Assembly: GCA_900555215.1 (NCBI GenBank) | Contig: USKR01000079.1 | Location: 1 to 6,447, forward strand | Direction: 5' to 3' | Source: an uncultured Ruminococcus sp. | GTDB taxonomy: Bacteria; Bacillota; Clostridia; Lachnospirales; Lachnospiraceae | Length of the DNA: 6,447 bases | Shown here: positions 1 to 5,228 of the stretch, piece by piece | Position numbering within the stretch: position 1 is the first letter of the stretch | Layout of the letters: every line of letters starts with the position of its first letter | Notes under the pieces: model-generated | The model's database searches: none | What the model saw: the letters and a program-made list of their open reading frames with translations, nothing else | Told to the model about the DNA's origin: nothing | Position numbers and translations under genes: made by a program

Positions 1-25
1 AAAGAACATCTATATAAACAACAAT
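1..25 (-). CDS. Possible start of a gene running off the left edge; resembles the SpoIIGA N-terminus
   Basis: Only eight codons are visible. Reading leftward on the minus strand from an ATT at 23-25 gives I-V-V-Y-I-D-V-L. No ATG, GTG or usable TTG lies at a suitable distance from the strong Shine-Dalgarno at 36-41: the nearby TTG frame stops after four codons, and the only in-frame TTG overlaps the Shine-Dalgarno itself. A rare ATT start is therefore the best reading. With ATT as residue 1 the peptide lines up without gaps with my recollection of the Bacillus SpoIIGA start (M-K-I-Y-L-D-V-I). SpoIIGA is the membrane protease that activates the sporulation factor pro-sigma-E. The upstream promoter has a long spacer like known spoIIG promoters. 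Eight residues cannot prove identity, so this is a hypothesis; another gene with a similar start is possible. Confidence 0.3.
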
Positions 26-35
26 TTTCTTATCA

Positions 36-85
36 CCTCCTGACAAGTGCTATTATAGTCAGTTCCATATGCGAATTTTGTCTAA
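36..85 (-). promoter_or_regulatory. Promoter and Shine-Dalgarno for the left-edge gene, with a possible 0A box
   Basis: On the minus strand AGGAGGTGAT (AGGAGG at 36-41) matches the anti-Shine-Dalgarno of 16S rRNA along ten bases. A perfect TATAAT lies at 52-57. The best -35 candidate, TAGACA at 79-84, is 21 bases from the -10, too far for ordinary sigma-A but the spacing known for Spo0A-activated spoIIE and spoIIG promoters (21-22 bases). The same bases read on the plus strand give TGTCTAA at 79-85, six of seven matches to the 0A box TGTCGAA. The -10 and Shine-Dalgarno are clear; the Spo0A reading is inference. Confidence 0.5.
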
Positions 86-341
86 AAAGAGGTATGATTT
101 AAAAAATTTATGATTGGGGAGGATTGTGGAAGTGCGAAGCACGGAACAATCCACAGGCATCGTAGTTGGAGCCTTTTGACCCCAACATCATTTTACTCCA
201 TATATATTGTAAGACAGACCCATTACTAAGTCTAATACCTGTTTCTCATCACTTATCATACATTTTTTGAATAACTTTTTTATAGAATCCTTATCCTGAA
301 TCGTTTGCGATCACAGAAGCATGCTTCACAAAATTTGAAAA
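86..341. other. Intergenic stretch with two inverted repeats and weak small frames
   Basis: No recognised gene lies here. At 121-152 an inverted repeat has an outer stem GGATTGT/ACAATCC (121-127, 146-152) and an inner stem GTGC/GCAC (132-135, 139-142) around GAA. A second inverted repeat, GTTGG/CCAAC, lies at 165-169 and 182-186. A 27-codon minus-strand frame (108-191, starting M-M-L-G-S-K-G and ending H-N-P-P-Q-S) crosses both and has GGAG at 196-199 four bases before its first ATG. Another minus-strand frame (188-259, 23 codons, starting M-I-S-D-E-K-Q) has no Shine-Dalgarno and is open upstream to about 305, so it could be the tail of a lost gene. I cannot assign a function to any of these. 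Confidence 0.4.
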
Positions 342-362
342 GAGCCGGGAATTTCCCGGCTC
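342..362 (-). terminator. Rho-independent terminator after the flavodoxin remnants
   Basis: A perfect 9-bp stem GAGCCGGGA/TCCCGGCTC (342-350, 354-362) with a 3-base loop. Read on the minus strand it is followed by CTCTTTTCAAATTTT, a fair T-tract. It sits 43 bases past the original stop codon of the downstream flavodoxin remnant, so it probably ended the AKR/EFR1/flavin reductase operon before the 3' genes decayed. Confidence 0.8.
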
Positions 363-404
363 CGTGATCCTGACAGAGGGGCGGTCCTGTCGCCGCCCAT
401 TCAC

Positions 405-621
405 CTAATATCCGATTTCTTCCAGCCAGTCCGCAATAACCCCGCCGCGTCCGGCACGTCCCTCTCATTGACTGTAAATCCATCTCGATCACCTCTGCAT
501 CCGGTTCCAGCTCTGCGATTGTTTCAATGGTATTCGAGAAGCGGCTTCCATTGTGGGCATTAAACGGAATGATCGTCTTGCCCGCGAAATCATACTCGTC
601 GAAAAAACTGTACAGCGCCTG
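405..621 (-). pseudogene. Flavodoxin C-terminal remnant with frameshifts
   Basis: This is what is left of a flavodoxin, a small FMN-binding electron carrier. The intact-frame part reads A-L-Y-S-F-F-D-E-Y-D-F-A-G-K-T-I-I-P-F-N followed by A-H-N-G-S-R-F-S-N-T-I-E-T-I, typical of the second half of long-chain flavodoxins. After residues E-V-I-E the natural sequence G-F-T-V-N-E-R-D-V-P-D-A continues in another frame (break near 481-486). The end, V-I-A-D-W-L-E-E-I-G-Y-stop, is in a third frame (break near the C-run at 440-443). Each break fits the loss of one base. The N-terminal half, including the phosphate-binding loop, is absent: upstream of about 621 the frame carries no flavodoxin-like sequence. 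The open frame at 280-738 that covers it is therefore a chance product of decay, not a working 152-residue protein. Its own start and RBS are lost. Confidence 0.8.
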
Positions 622-730
622 CCTCACTGCCCGCCGGGTCACGGTCTGCTTCTTGTGTAGTTTCTTTAGCAGAACTTTTTCTTGCAGATACAGTATAAAA
701 GGAGCATAGTTTTTTGAGAAGTTTCTATTA

Positions 731-773
731 GTTTGCAAGTATTAACCCGCGGGTTTTTGTTATATTCCCGCTT
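731..773. repeat. Repeat copy A, matching 5834-5871
   Basis: Bases 731-758 match 5834-5861 at 25 of 28 positions (differences A/C, A/G and C/T), and TCCCGCTT at 766-773 matches 5864-5871 after a 5-base length difference. Within the copy, GCGGG (749-753) and CCCGC (767-771) can pair into a small stem, and AACCCGCGGGTT (744-755) is a perfect 12-base palindrome. It lies just past the stop codon of the decayed lipoprotein flavodoxin and upstream of the second flavodoxin remnant. The other copy also precedes a flavodoxin-type gene on the same strand. Confidence 0.65.
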
Positions 774-774
774 C

Positions 775-955
775 TTACAGTGAATCCACCCATTTTTTCA
801 GCTCATCCACGGACGAATTCCCATTGAGCAGTTTTCCCTCCCGGATCTGCGCGCCAGGGCAGCTTGGCGCCAGGGACTCAACGGTCTGTCTGTCCGCTGC
901 ATCCCGAGGCAGCCAGGCAGAGCGCCAGACAGACCAGCAGTACAAATACTTTCAC
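775..955 (-). pseudogene. Flavodoxin lipoprotein with large internal deletion
   Basis: The 5' end is intact: a GAGGAG Shine-Dalgarno (963-968), seven bases, then GTG at 953-955 and a lipoprotein signal peptide (V-K-V-F-V-L-L-V-C-L-A-L-C-L-A-A-S-G-C) with cysteine 19 as the presumed lipidated residue. The frame stops at TGA (878-880) after 25 codons. One frame over, the sequence E-S-L-A-P-S-C-P-G-A-Q-I-R-E-G-K-L continues through L-N-G-N-S-S-V-D-E-L-K-K-W-V-D-S-L to TAA at 775-777. That is the usual C-terminus of secreted Flavodoxin_4-type lipoproteins. About 120 residues of the flavin-binding core are missing between the two parts, and the junction is out of frame. The Shine-Dalgarno overlaps the flavin reductase stop codon, so the gene was probably translationally coupled to it. 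What may still be made is a 25-residue lipoprotein leader. Confidence 0.75.
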
Positions 956-966
956 TTCTACTCTCC

Positions 967-1521
967 TCAGCTCAGCGATTTTCCATCTTTAAATGCATTT
1001 CCCACCTTTTCTCCCAGGCGGTAATATCCGTAATGAACCGTGTCATATGTGATCGGGCTGAATTTCTCCAGGCTGAGTTCTCCGTCATCGCCGAGCACGC
1101 TCTCGTCAATGCTCACATTGACGATCCGCCCGAGGAATTTGGACCCTCCGATCACATCCACAAGCTCGCATTCCAGCGTCAGGGGAAGTTCATTGATGAC
1201 CGGCGCATGTACAAAAGAGCTTTCCGTGGTGGTGAAGCCGGCTTTTTCCATCTTCCTCTCCTCTTTATTGGCAGAGACAACGCCCACATAATCACATGCT
1301 GTCATATGCTCCACATCCGCCACGCTGACTGTGAATGCCTTGTTCAGTAAAATATTGTCTGTTGTCTTGTGGCTTCCAAGGTCAATGATGATCTCGTCCT
1401 GTCCCACAATGCCTCCCCATGCCGCATTCATGGCATTTGCTCTGCCGTTCCCATCGTAAGTGCCGATGATCATGACAGGCTGGGGGAATAAATAAGGTTT
1501 TGCTCCAAAATTCTTTCTCAT
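967..1521 (-). CDS. Flavin reductase family protein (FMN-binding split barrel)
   Basis: 184 residues, the usual size for single-domain flavin reductase-like proteins that bind FMN and move electrons between NAD(P)H, flavins or partner proteins in the cytoplasm. Family features: an N-terminal K-P-Y-L-F-P-Q-P segment (residues 8-15) leading into a strand, T-Y-D-G-N-G-R-A-N-A-M-N-A-A-W-G-G (21-37), the S-H-K-T-T-D-N stretch (50-56) expected near the flavin phosphate, C-D-Y-V-G (76-80), L-E-C-E-L (116-120), K-F-L-G-R-I (128-133), and a closing H-Y-G-Y-Y-R-L-G (163-170). The ATG at 1519-1521 is set by AGGAGG at 1530-1535, eight bases away. It follows the EFR1 gene by 31 bases and its stop lies 11 bases before the start of the decayed flavodoxin lipoprotein, so it once supplied or used electrons beside that carrier. 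The substrate is unknown. Confidence 0.9.
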   Translation of the reverse strand: MRKNFGAKPYLFPQPVMIIGTYDGNGRANAMNAAWGGIVGQDEIIIDLGSHKTTDNILLNKAFTVSVADVEHMTACDYVGVVSANKEERKMEKAGFTTTESSFVHAPVINELPLTLECELVDVIGGSKFLGRIVNVSIDESVLGDDGELSLEKFSPITYDTVHYGYYRLGEKVGNAFKDGKSLS

Positions 1522-1552
1522 TTTCCATGCCTCCTGATATTTATGCCTTCTG

Positions 1553-2332
1553 TTATATTGTCACATGCTGGTCGTTTGCCTGTACGATCTCCGTCAGCCG
1601 GATGTGTCCGTTGTGGTAACGGGCGGACGGATTCTTCTCAGGGATCGTCAGGCAGATCGCGTTTTTCGGGCAGTGATGAACACACGCCATGCACATCTGA
1701 CAGTTTTCCGCCGTGTGGACTGCCCTTTGATTGTCTAAATAAATACACCCTGCCGGGCATACTCTGGTACAGATTCCGCAGCCGATGCATTCCTCTGTGA
1801 CCTTGTATATGTTTTTCCAGAGACCGGCAGGATTCCCCGCCTGTCTGGCGAGGAACTGCCTGTGCCATTCCCGGTCCGCCTCGGAGACGGGCTGGATCCA
1901 CTTTCTGCGGGAATCAATATCTGCCTTTATCTGTGCGATATGCTCATCTACCCTTTTCTCCGGATCTATGGCAATCTGTTCTTTCATGTCAAAGCCGGGC
2001 AGGAAATTATCCACCATTTTCAGTGTATTGATATAATCGGCTCTTTTCCCGTCTGACTTAAGCTCCTGCTCTGCCAGCTCCGCGGCTCCGCCGTGAATGT
2101 TGCCGTATGTCAGGACCAGATAGAAATAATCTGTACGGAATTCTGCCTTTTTCAGAAACTCCTTTACCATAGCGGGCATCTCGTGTCCATATACCGGGCA
2201 GACAATGCCGATACTGTCTGCCTCAAATATCAGCTGGTCCCTATGGATGGCCTGCGGGATACTGATCAGCTCCGGATCCAGCTGCTTTGCCGCATAAAGG
2301 CTGTTCCCGGTTCCTGTAAAATAGAAGATCAT
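1553..2332 (-). CDS. EFR1 family ferredoxin (flavodoxin-like domain plus two [4Fe-4S] clusters)
   Basis: 259 residues, a typical length for EFR1 proteins, which join a flavodoxin-like N-terminus to a bacterial-type two-cluster ferredoxin. The FMN-loop motif F-T-G-T-G-N-S is at residues 5-11 and C-P-V-Y-G-H-E-M-P at 45-53. The ferredoxin half has C182-x2-C185-x2-C188-x3-C192-P and C211-x2-C214-x2-C217-x3-C221-P, both complete for [4Fe-4S] binding. The C-terminal R-Y-H-N-G-H-I-R-L-T-E-I-V (238-250) is characteristic of the family. No signal peptide or membrane segment is visible, so it should be a cytoplasmic electron carrier. The start at 2330-2332 follows a strong Shine-Dalgarno (2342-2348) and lies 22 bases after the aldo/keto reductase stop, indicating cotranscription. 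The partner enzymes and direction of electron flow are not known; the adjoining flavin reductase is an obvious candidate. Confidence 0.93.
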   Translation of the reverse strand: MIFYFTGTGNSLYAAKQLDPELISIPQAIHRDQLIFEADSIGIVCPVYGHEMPAMVKEFLKKAEFRTDYFYLVLTYGNIHGGAAELAEQELKSDGKRADYINTLKMVDNFLPGFDMKEQIAIDPEKRVDEHIAQIKADIDSRRKWIQPVSEADREWHRQFLARQAGNPAGLWKNIYKVTEECIGCGICTRVCPAGCIYLDNQRAVHTAENCQMCMACVHHCPKNAICLTIPEKNPSARYHNGHIRLTEIVQANDQHVTI

Positions 2333-2354
2333 CGGTCAGTGACCTCCTTTTACA

Positions 2355-3206
2355 TCAGTTGTGAACTTTCATTGTGTGAAGCATTTTCACGAATGCCGGG
2401 TCATCATGATTTACGATCTCGCTGTGTCCGAGATCCAGTTTGGCGATCTCTGCCATATCCTCATCACTGAGTTTGAAATCCCAGATATCCATATTCTGCT
2501 CCATGCGGTCTTTATGCACGGATTTCGGAATTACCACAACGCCTCTCTGCACATTCCAGCGAAGCGCTGTCTGGGCCGCGCTCTTTCCGTACTTCTCTCC
2601 GATCTTTGTAAGCACCGGATGGGTGAAGATCCCGTGGTTTCCTTCAGCAAACGGCCCCCATGCCTCCGGGATGACACCGTATTCTTTCATTAATGCAAGC
2701 GCGTTCTCCTGCTGGAAGAACGGGTGCAGCTCTACCTGATTGACAGCAGGCGTTACTTCCACTGTCTCGCACATGTCTGCCAGACGTGCCGGGTAGAAGT
2801 TACATACGCCGATCGCTTTCAGCTTTCCTTCTTTGTATGCCTCTTCCATAGCGCGGTAAGCGCCGATGTAATCTCCCATTGGCTGATGAAGCAGGTACAG
2901 GTCCAGATAATCAAGCCCCAGCTTGTCAAGTGATGTCTGGATCGCCTGTTTTGCAGCCTCATAGCTCGCATCCTGTACCCAAAGCTTTGTAGTGATGAAC
3001 AGCTCTTCACGCGGAACGCCGCATTTTGCGATGGCTTTTCCCACTGCCTCTTCATTCATATAAGCTGCCGCTGTGTCGATCAGACGATAACCGCTTGCGA
3101 TCGCGTCCAGCACTGCCTGCTCGCACTGTGCCTGATGCGGCACCTGAAACACTCCGAAACCTTCCATCGGCATTTTTACTCCATTGTTTAATACTGCATA
3201 TTCCAT
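2355..3206 (-). CDS. Aldo/keto reductase (2,5-diketo-D-gluconate reductase-like)
   Basis: 283 residues, the usual length for the short AKR5-type enzymes that use NADPH to reduce aldehydes and ketones to alcohols. The catalytic tetrad is complete: D44 (in L-I-D-T-A), Y49, K74 (in T-T-K-L-W) and H107 (in L-L-H-Q-P). Other family motifs are G-V-C-N-F (133-137), N-Q-V-E-L-H-P (156-162) and the cofactor-binding I-P-K-S (226-229). The last stretch is short, as in bacterial members. It is the first gene of the minus-strand operon, with AGGAGGA at 3215-3221 eight bases before the ATG and a promoter at 3239-3268. It is divergent from the LysR regulator at 3344, the classic arrangement for a regulated target. 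Its tie to the EFR1 and flavin reductase genes suggests shared induction, not necessarily a shared reaction. The true substrate is unknown. Confidence 0.93.
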   Translation of the reverse strand: MEYAVLNNGVKMPMEGFGVFQVPHQAQCEQAVLDAIASGYRLIDTAAAYMNEEAVGKAIAKCGVPREELFITTKLWVQDASYEAAKQAIQTSLDKLGLDYLDLYLLHQPMGDYIGAYRAMEEAYKEGKLKAIGVCNFYPARLADMCETVEVTPAVNQVELHPFFQQENALALMKEYGVIPEAWGPFAEGNHGIFTHPVLTKIGEKYGKSAAQTALRWNVQRGVVVIPKSVHKDRMEQNMDIWDFKLSDEDMAEIAKLDLGHSEIVNHDDPAFVKMLHTMKVHN

Positions 3207-3238
3207 AGTAATTGTCCTCCTTTTTTCTTTCTATGATA

Positions 3239-3268
3239 ATTATAAAAAAGTCCTTCAAAAAAGTACAA
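3239..3268 (-). promoter_or_regulatory. Promoter of the AKR/EFR1/flavin reductase operon
   Basis: On the minus strand TATAAT (3239-3244, perfect -10) is preceded at 18 bases by TTGTAC (3263-3268), a weak -35 sharing TTG with the consensus. A weak -35 fits a promoter that needs an activator such as the divergent LysR protein. The start codon is 33 bases downstream of the -10. Confidence 0.6.
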
Positions 3269-3284
3269 TATCAATCCTGCAATG

Positions 3285-3293
3285 TGCTATACT
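3285..3293 (+). promoter_or_regulatory. Extended -10 promoter of the LysR gene
   Basis: TGCTATACT gives TG-n-TATACT, an extended -10 element, with no good -35 at 17 bases upstream. It lies 50 bases before the LysR start codon and back-to-back with the divergent operon promoter. Confidence 0.5.
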
Positions 3294-3318
3294 GTAAATG
3301 AATACTGAACATATACTG
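3289..3318 (+). promoter_or_regulatory. Three direct ATACTG repeats, candidate operator
   Basis: ATACTG occurs at 3289-3294, 3302-3307 and 3313-3318, with start-to-start distances of 13 and 11 bases, roughly one helical turn. The first overlaps the LysR -10 and the others cover its early transcribed region, a position suited to autorepression. LysR proteins more often use T-N11-A inverted repeats, so binding here is inference. Confidence 0.4.
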
Positions 3319-3343
3319 AAACCACATCAAAGGAGAGAGACCA

Positions 3344-4177
3344 ATGATTGAATTATACCAGTTAGAGCAGCTTACAGCCTTTGCACAGTACGGAACCTTA
3401 TCCAAAGCCGCGGAAGAGCTGCACATATCCCAGCCCACATTGACGCGTTCTATGCAAAAATTGGAATCTGAATTCAACGTCCCCCTGTTCAGACGCTCGA
3501 AAAACAAGCTGGAGTTCAACGAAAACGGCCTCCTTGCCGCAGAGTATGCCCGCAGAGTTCTTGACCAGTCTCAGAATATGCTGGAGAGGGTGCGCGCATT
3601 TGACCGGGCGAGCCGCACGATCTCCATCGGCTCCTGCGCTCCCATGCCCTTGATCACAGCCGTTCAGAATGCCGCCCGGCAGTATCCCAGCATGACCATT
3701 TCTTCAGAGTGCAAGGACTGCGAGCCTCTCGTGGAAGGTCTGCGGACAGGTCTTTACCAGATCATCATCCTTCCTTATCAGCCGGATGACGAATCAATGG
3801 TCTCCATGAAATCAGGAACGGAGACTCTGTTTTTCGCGCTTCCTCCCACTCATCGCTTTGCGGACAGGGACGGGCTTTATATGGGAGAGATGGACGGAGA
3901 AAACATGCTTCTGTACGAAGACATCGGTTTCTGGCGCAGCCTCCCTGAAGAAAAGATGCCGCATTCCCGGTTTCTCGTGCAAAACGAACGCTTCGCCTTT
4001 GAAGAGCTCATTGCGTCCTCTGTCCTGCCTTGTTTTATCTCTGATGTCACAATCGCATCTGACGGGGAACCCAAAGACCGGGTTGTCATCCCGGTCCTGG
4101 ATCCCGAGGCAAGCGTGGCTTATTACACGGTGTGTCTGAAGAGCACGCTGCCCAAAGTCCGGAAACTGTTCACATGA
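3344..4177 (+). CDS. LysR family transcriptional regulator
   Basis: 277 residues, slightly short for LysR proteins (about 290-300). The N-terminal winged helix-turn-helix is canonical: F-A-Q-Y-G-T-L-S-K-A-A-E-E-L-H-I-S-Q-P (13-31), L-T-R-S-M-Q-K-L-E (33-41) and P-L-F-R-R (47-51), followed by a linker helix at about 57-90. The remainder is the effector-binding domain, beginning R-T-I-S-I-G-S-C-A-P (91-100). The ligand cannot be read from sequence; the two cysteines at 123 and 126 (C-K-D-C) are a feature worth noting for a redox operon. The ATG at 3344 follows AAAGGAGA (3329-3336). The gene is divergent from the AKR operon, which it most likely activates, and converges on the second AKR with a 17-base gap. 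It may also influence that unit, but no evidence in the sequence shows this. Confidence 0.93.
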   Translation: MIELYQLEQLTAFAQYGTLSKAAEELHISQPTLTRSMQKLESEFNVPLFRRSKNKLEFNENGLLAAEYARRVLDQSQNMLERVRAFDRASRTISIGSCAPMPLITAVQNAARQYPSMTISSECKDCEPLVEGLRTGLYQIIILPYQPDDESMVSMKSGTETLFFALPPTHRFADRDGLYMGEMDGENMLLYEDIGFWRSLPEEKMPHSRFLVQNERFAFEELIASSVLPCFISDVTIASDGEPKDRVVIPVLDPEASVAYYTVCLKSTLPKVRKLFT

Positions 4178-4194
4178 AGCCGGCTCTCCCCTGT

Positions 4195-5199
4195 TCACTT
4201 TTTATCTGACATCCTTGATCCGCCGAATACGTCTGACATGGGAACCGTATCCAGCATCCGGTCCAGGTCCTGTACTTCTTGTTCTGTCAGTTCCACGTCC
4301 GCTGCCTGCGCGTTCTCGACCAGACGCCCGTATTTCCTTGTCCCCGGGATCGGCACGATCCACGGTTTCTTCGCCAGCATCCAGGCAAGAGATATCTGCG
4401 CGGGCGTCGCGTTTTTCCGGTCCGCCATCTCTGTGAGATATCCTATCATCTCCTTGTTCTTATCCATTCCCTCTGGGGAGAACTGCGGCATCACGCCGCG
4501 GTAGTCTGTCCCTGCGTCGAATCTGGAATCCTTGTTATACTTTGCAGACAGGAACCCGTTCGCCAGCGGGGAAAATGCAACGAATCCGATCTGAAGTTCC
4601 TCCAGCACCGGGAAGAGCGCTTCATAATCTCTGTACATCATGGAATACCGGTTCTGCACTGCCGTGACCGGGCAGACTGCATGAGCCTTTCTCAGCGTGG
4701 CTTCATCCGCTTCCGAGATGCCCCAGTGGGTGATCTTGCCCGCTTCGATCAGCTCTTTCATGGCTCCCGCGGTCTCCTCTATGGGGACATTCCGGTCGAT
4801 CCTGTGGATATAATACAGATCCAGATGATCTGTCTGAAGCCGTTTCAGCGAGCCTTCCACGGACTTTTTGATGGTCTCCGGCCTGCCGTCCGGGATCAGA
4901 GGCTTATTGGTCTCTGTGGAATTCTCGTCAAACCGGATCCCGCACTTGGATGCCAGAACAATTCTGTCCCGGTACGGTTTCAATGCTTCTCCCAGAAGTT
5001 CCTCGTTGTCATGCGGATTCTCGGGTGTGCCGTAGACTTCCGCGGTGTCAAAGAACGCATAGCCTTTATCCACAGCTTCGGAGAGTAGTTCTGTCATCTC
5101 CTTTTTATCCGACGCCGGGCCATATGCATGGCTCATGCCCATACATCCCAGGCCGACTGCGGACACCTCCAGATCTTTTCCTAAAATTCTTGTTTTCAT
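4195..5199 (-). CDS. Aldo/keto reductase (AKR13-like, YakC/IolS type)
   Basis: 334 residues, normal for the longer bacterial aldo/keto reductases that act on small aldehydes or ketones with NADPH. The tetrad is complete: D51 (F-F-D-T-A), Y56 (E-V-Y-G), K85 (A-S-K-C-G) and H132 (Y-Y-I-H-R). Further motifs are W-G-I-S-E (159-163), Q-N-R-Y-S (182-186), F-S-P-L-A-N-G-F-L-S (209-218) and the cofactor-binding I-P-G-T-R-K (284-289) with R-L-V-E-N-A (292-297). It clearly belongs to a different subfamily from the AKR at 2355-3206, so the two are not a recent duplication. The start at 5197-5199 has only a modest Shine-Dalgarno (AGAGGCG, 5206-5212). It lies 29 bases after the FMN reductase gene and is probably its operon partner. 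Its 3' end converges on the LysR gene with 17 bases between them and no visible terminator. Confidence 0.93.
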   Translation of the reverse strand: MKTRILGKDLEVSAVGLGCMGMSHAYGPASDKKEMTELLSEAVDKGYAFFDTAEVYGTPENPHDNEELLGEALKPYRDRIVLASKCGIRFDENSTETNKPLIPDGRPETIKKSVEGSLKRLQTDHLDLYYIHRIDRNVPIEETAGAMKELIEAGKITHWGISEADEATLRKAHAVCPVTAVQNRYSMMYRDYEALFPVLEELQIGFVAFSPLANGFLSAKYNKDSRFDAGTDYRGVMPQFSPEGMDKNKEMIGYLTEMADRKNATPAQISLAWMLAKKPWIVPIPGTRKYGRLVENAQAADVELTEQEVQDLDRMLDTVPMSDVFGGSRMSDKK

Positions 5200-5228
5200 T
5201 CTGTGCGCCTCTTTCTATCTTATAATAT

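Noticed and set aside
280..738. A 152-codon minus-strand open frame as an intact gene
   Set aside because: Only its middle part matches flavodoxin; the natural continuation lies in two other frames, and its last part runs through the terminator stem at 342-362.
2093..2470. A 125-codon plus-strand open frame
   Set aside because: It is antisense across the EFR1/AKR junction; the minus-strand genes are clear and have good Shine-Dalgarno sites.
3812..4198. A 128-codon minus-strand open frame
   Set aside because: It is antisense to the LysR coding region and shows no recognisable domain.
4168..4198. Direct repeat GTTCAC 25 bases apart at the LysR/AKR convergence, as an insertion target site
   Set aside because: Six bases are too short to be meaningful, both copies lie at gene ends and nothing inserted lies between them.
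4279..5088. A 269-codon plus-strand open frame
   Set aside because: It lies wholly antisense to the aldo/keto reductase, which has a full catalytic tetrad; the product is rich in C, R and H and resembles no family.
2355..5199. The two aldo/keto reductases as a recent tandem duplication
   Set aside because: They differ in length (283 and 334 residues), motif spacing and cofactor-binding segment (I-P-K-S versus I-P-G-T-R-K), so they belong to different subfamilies.
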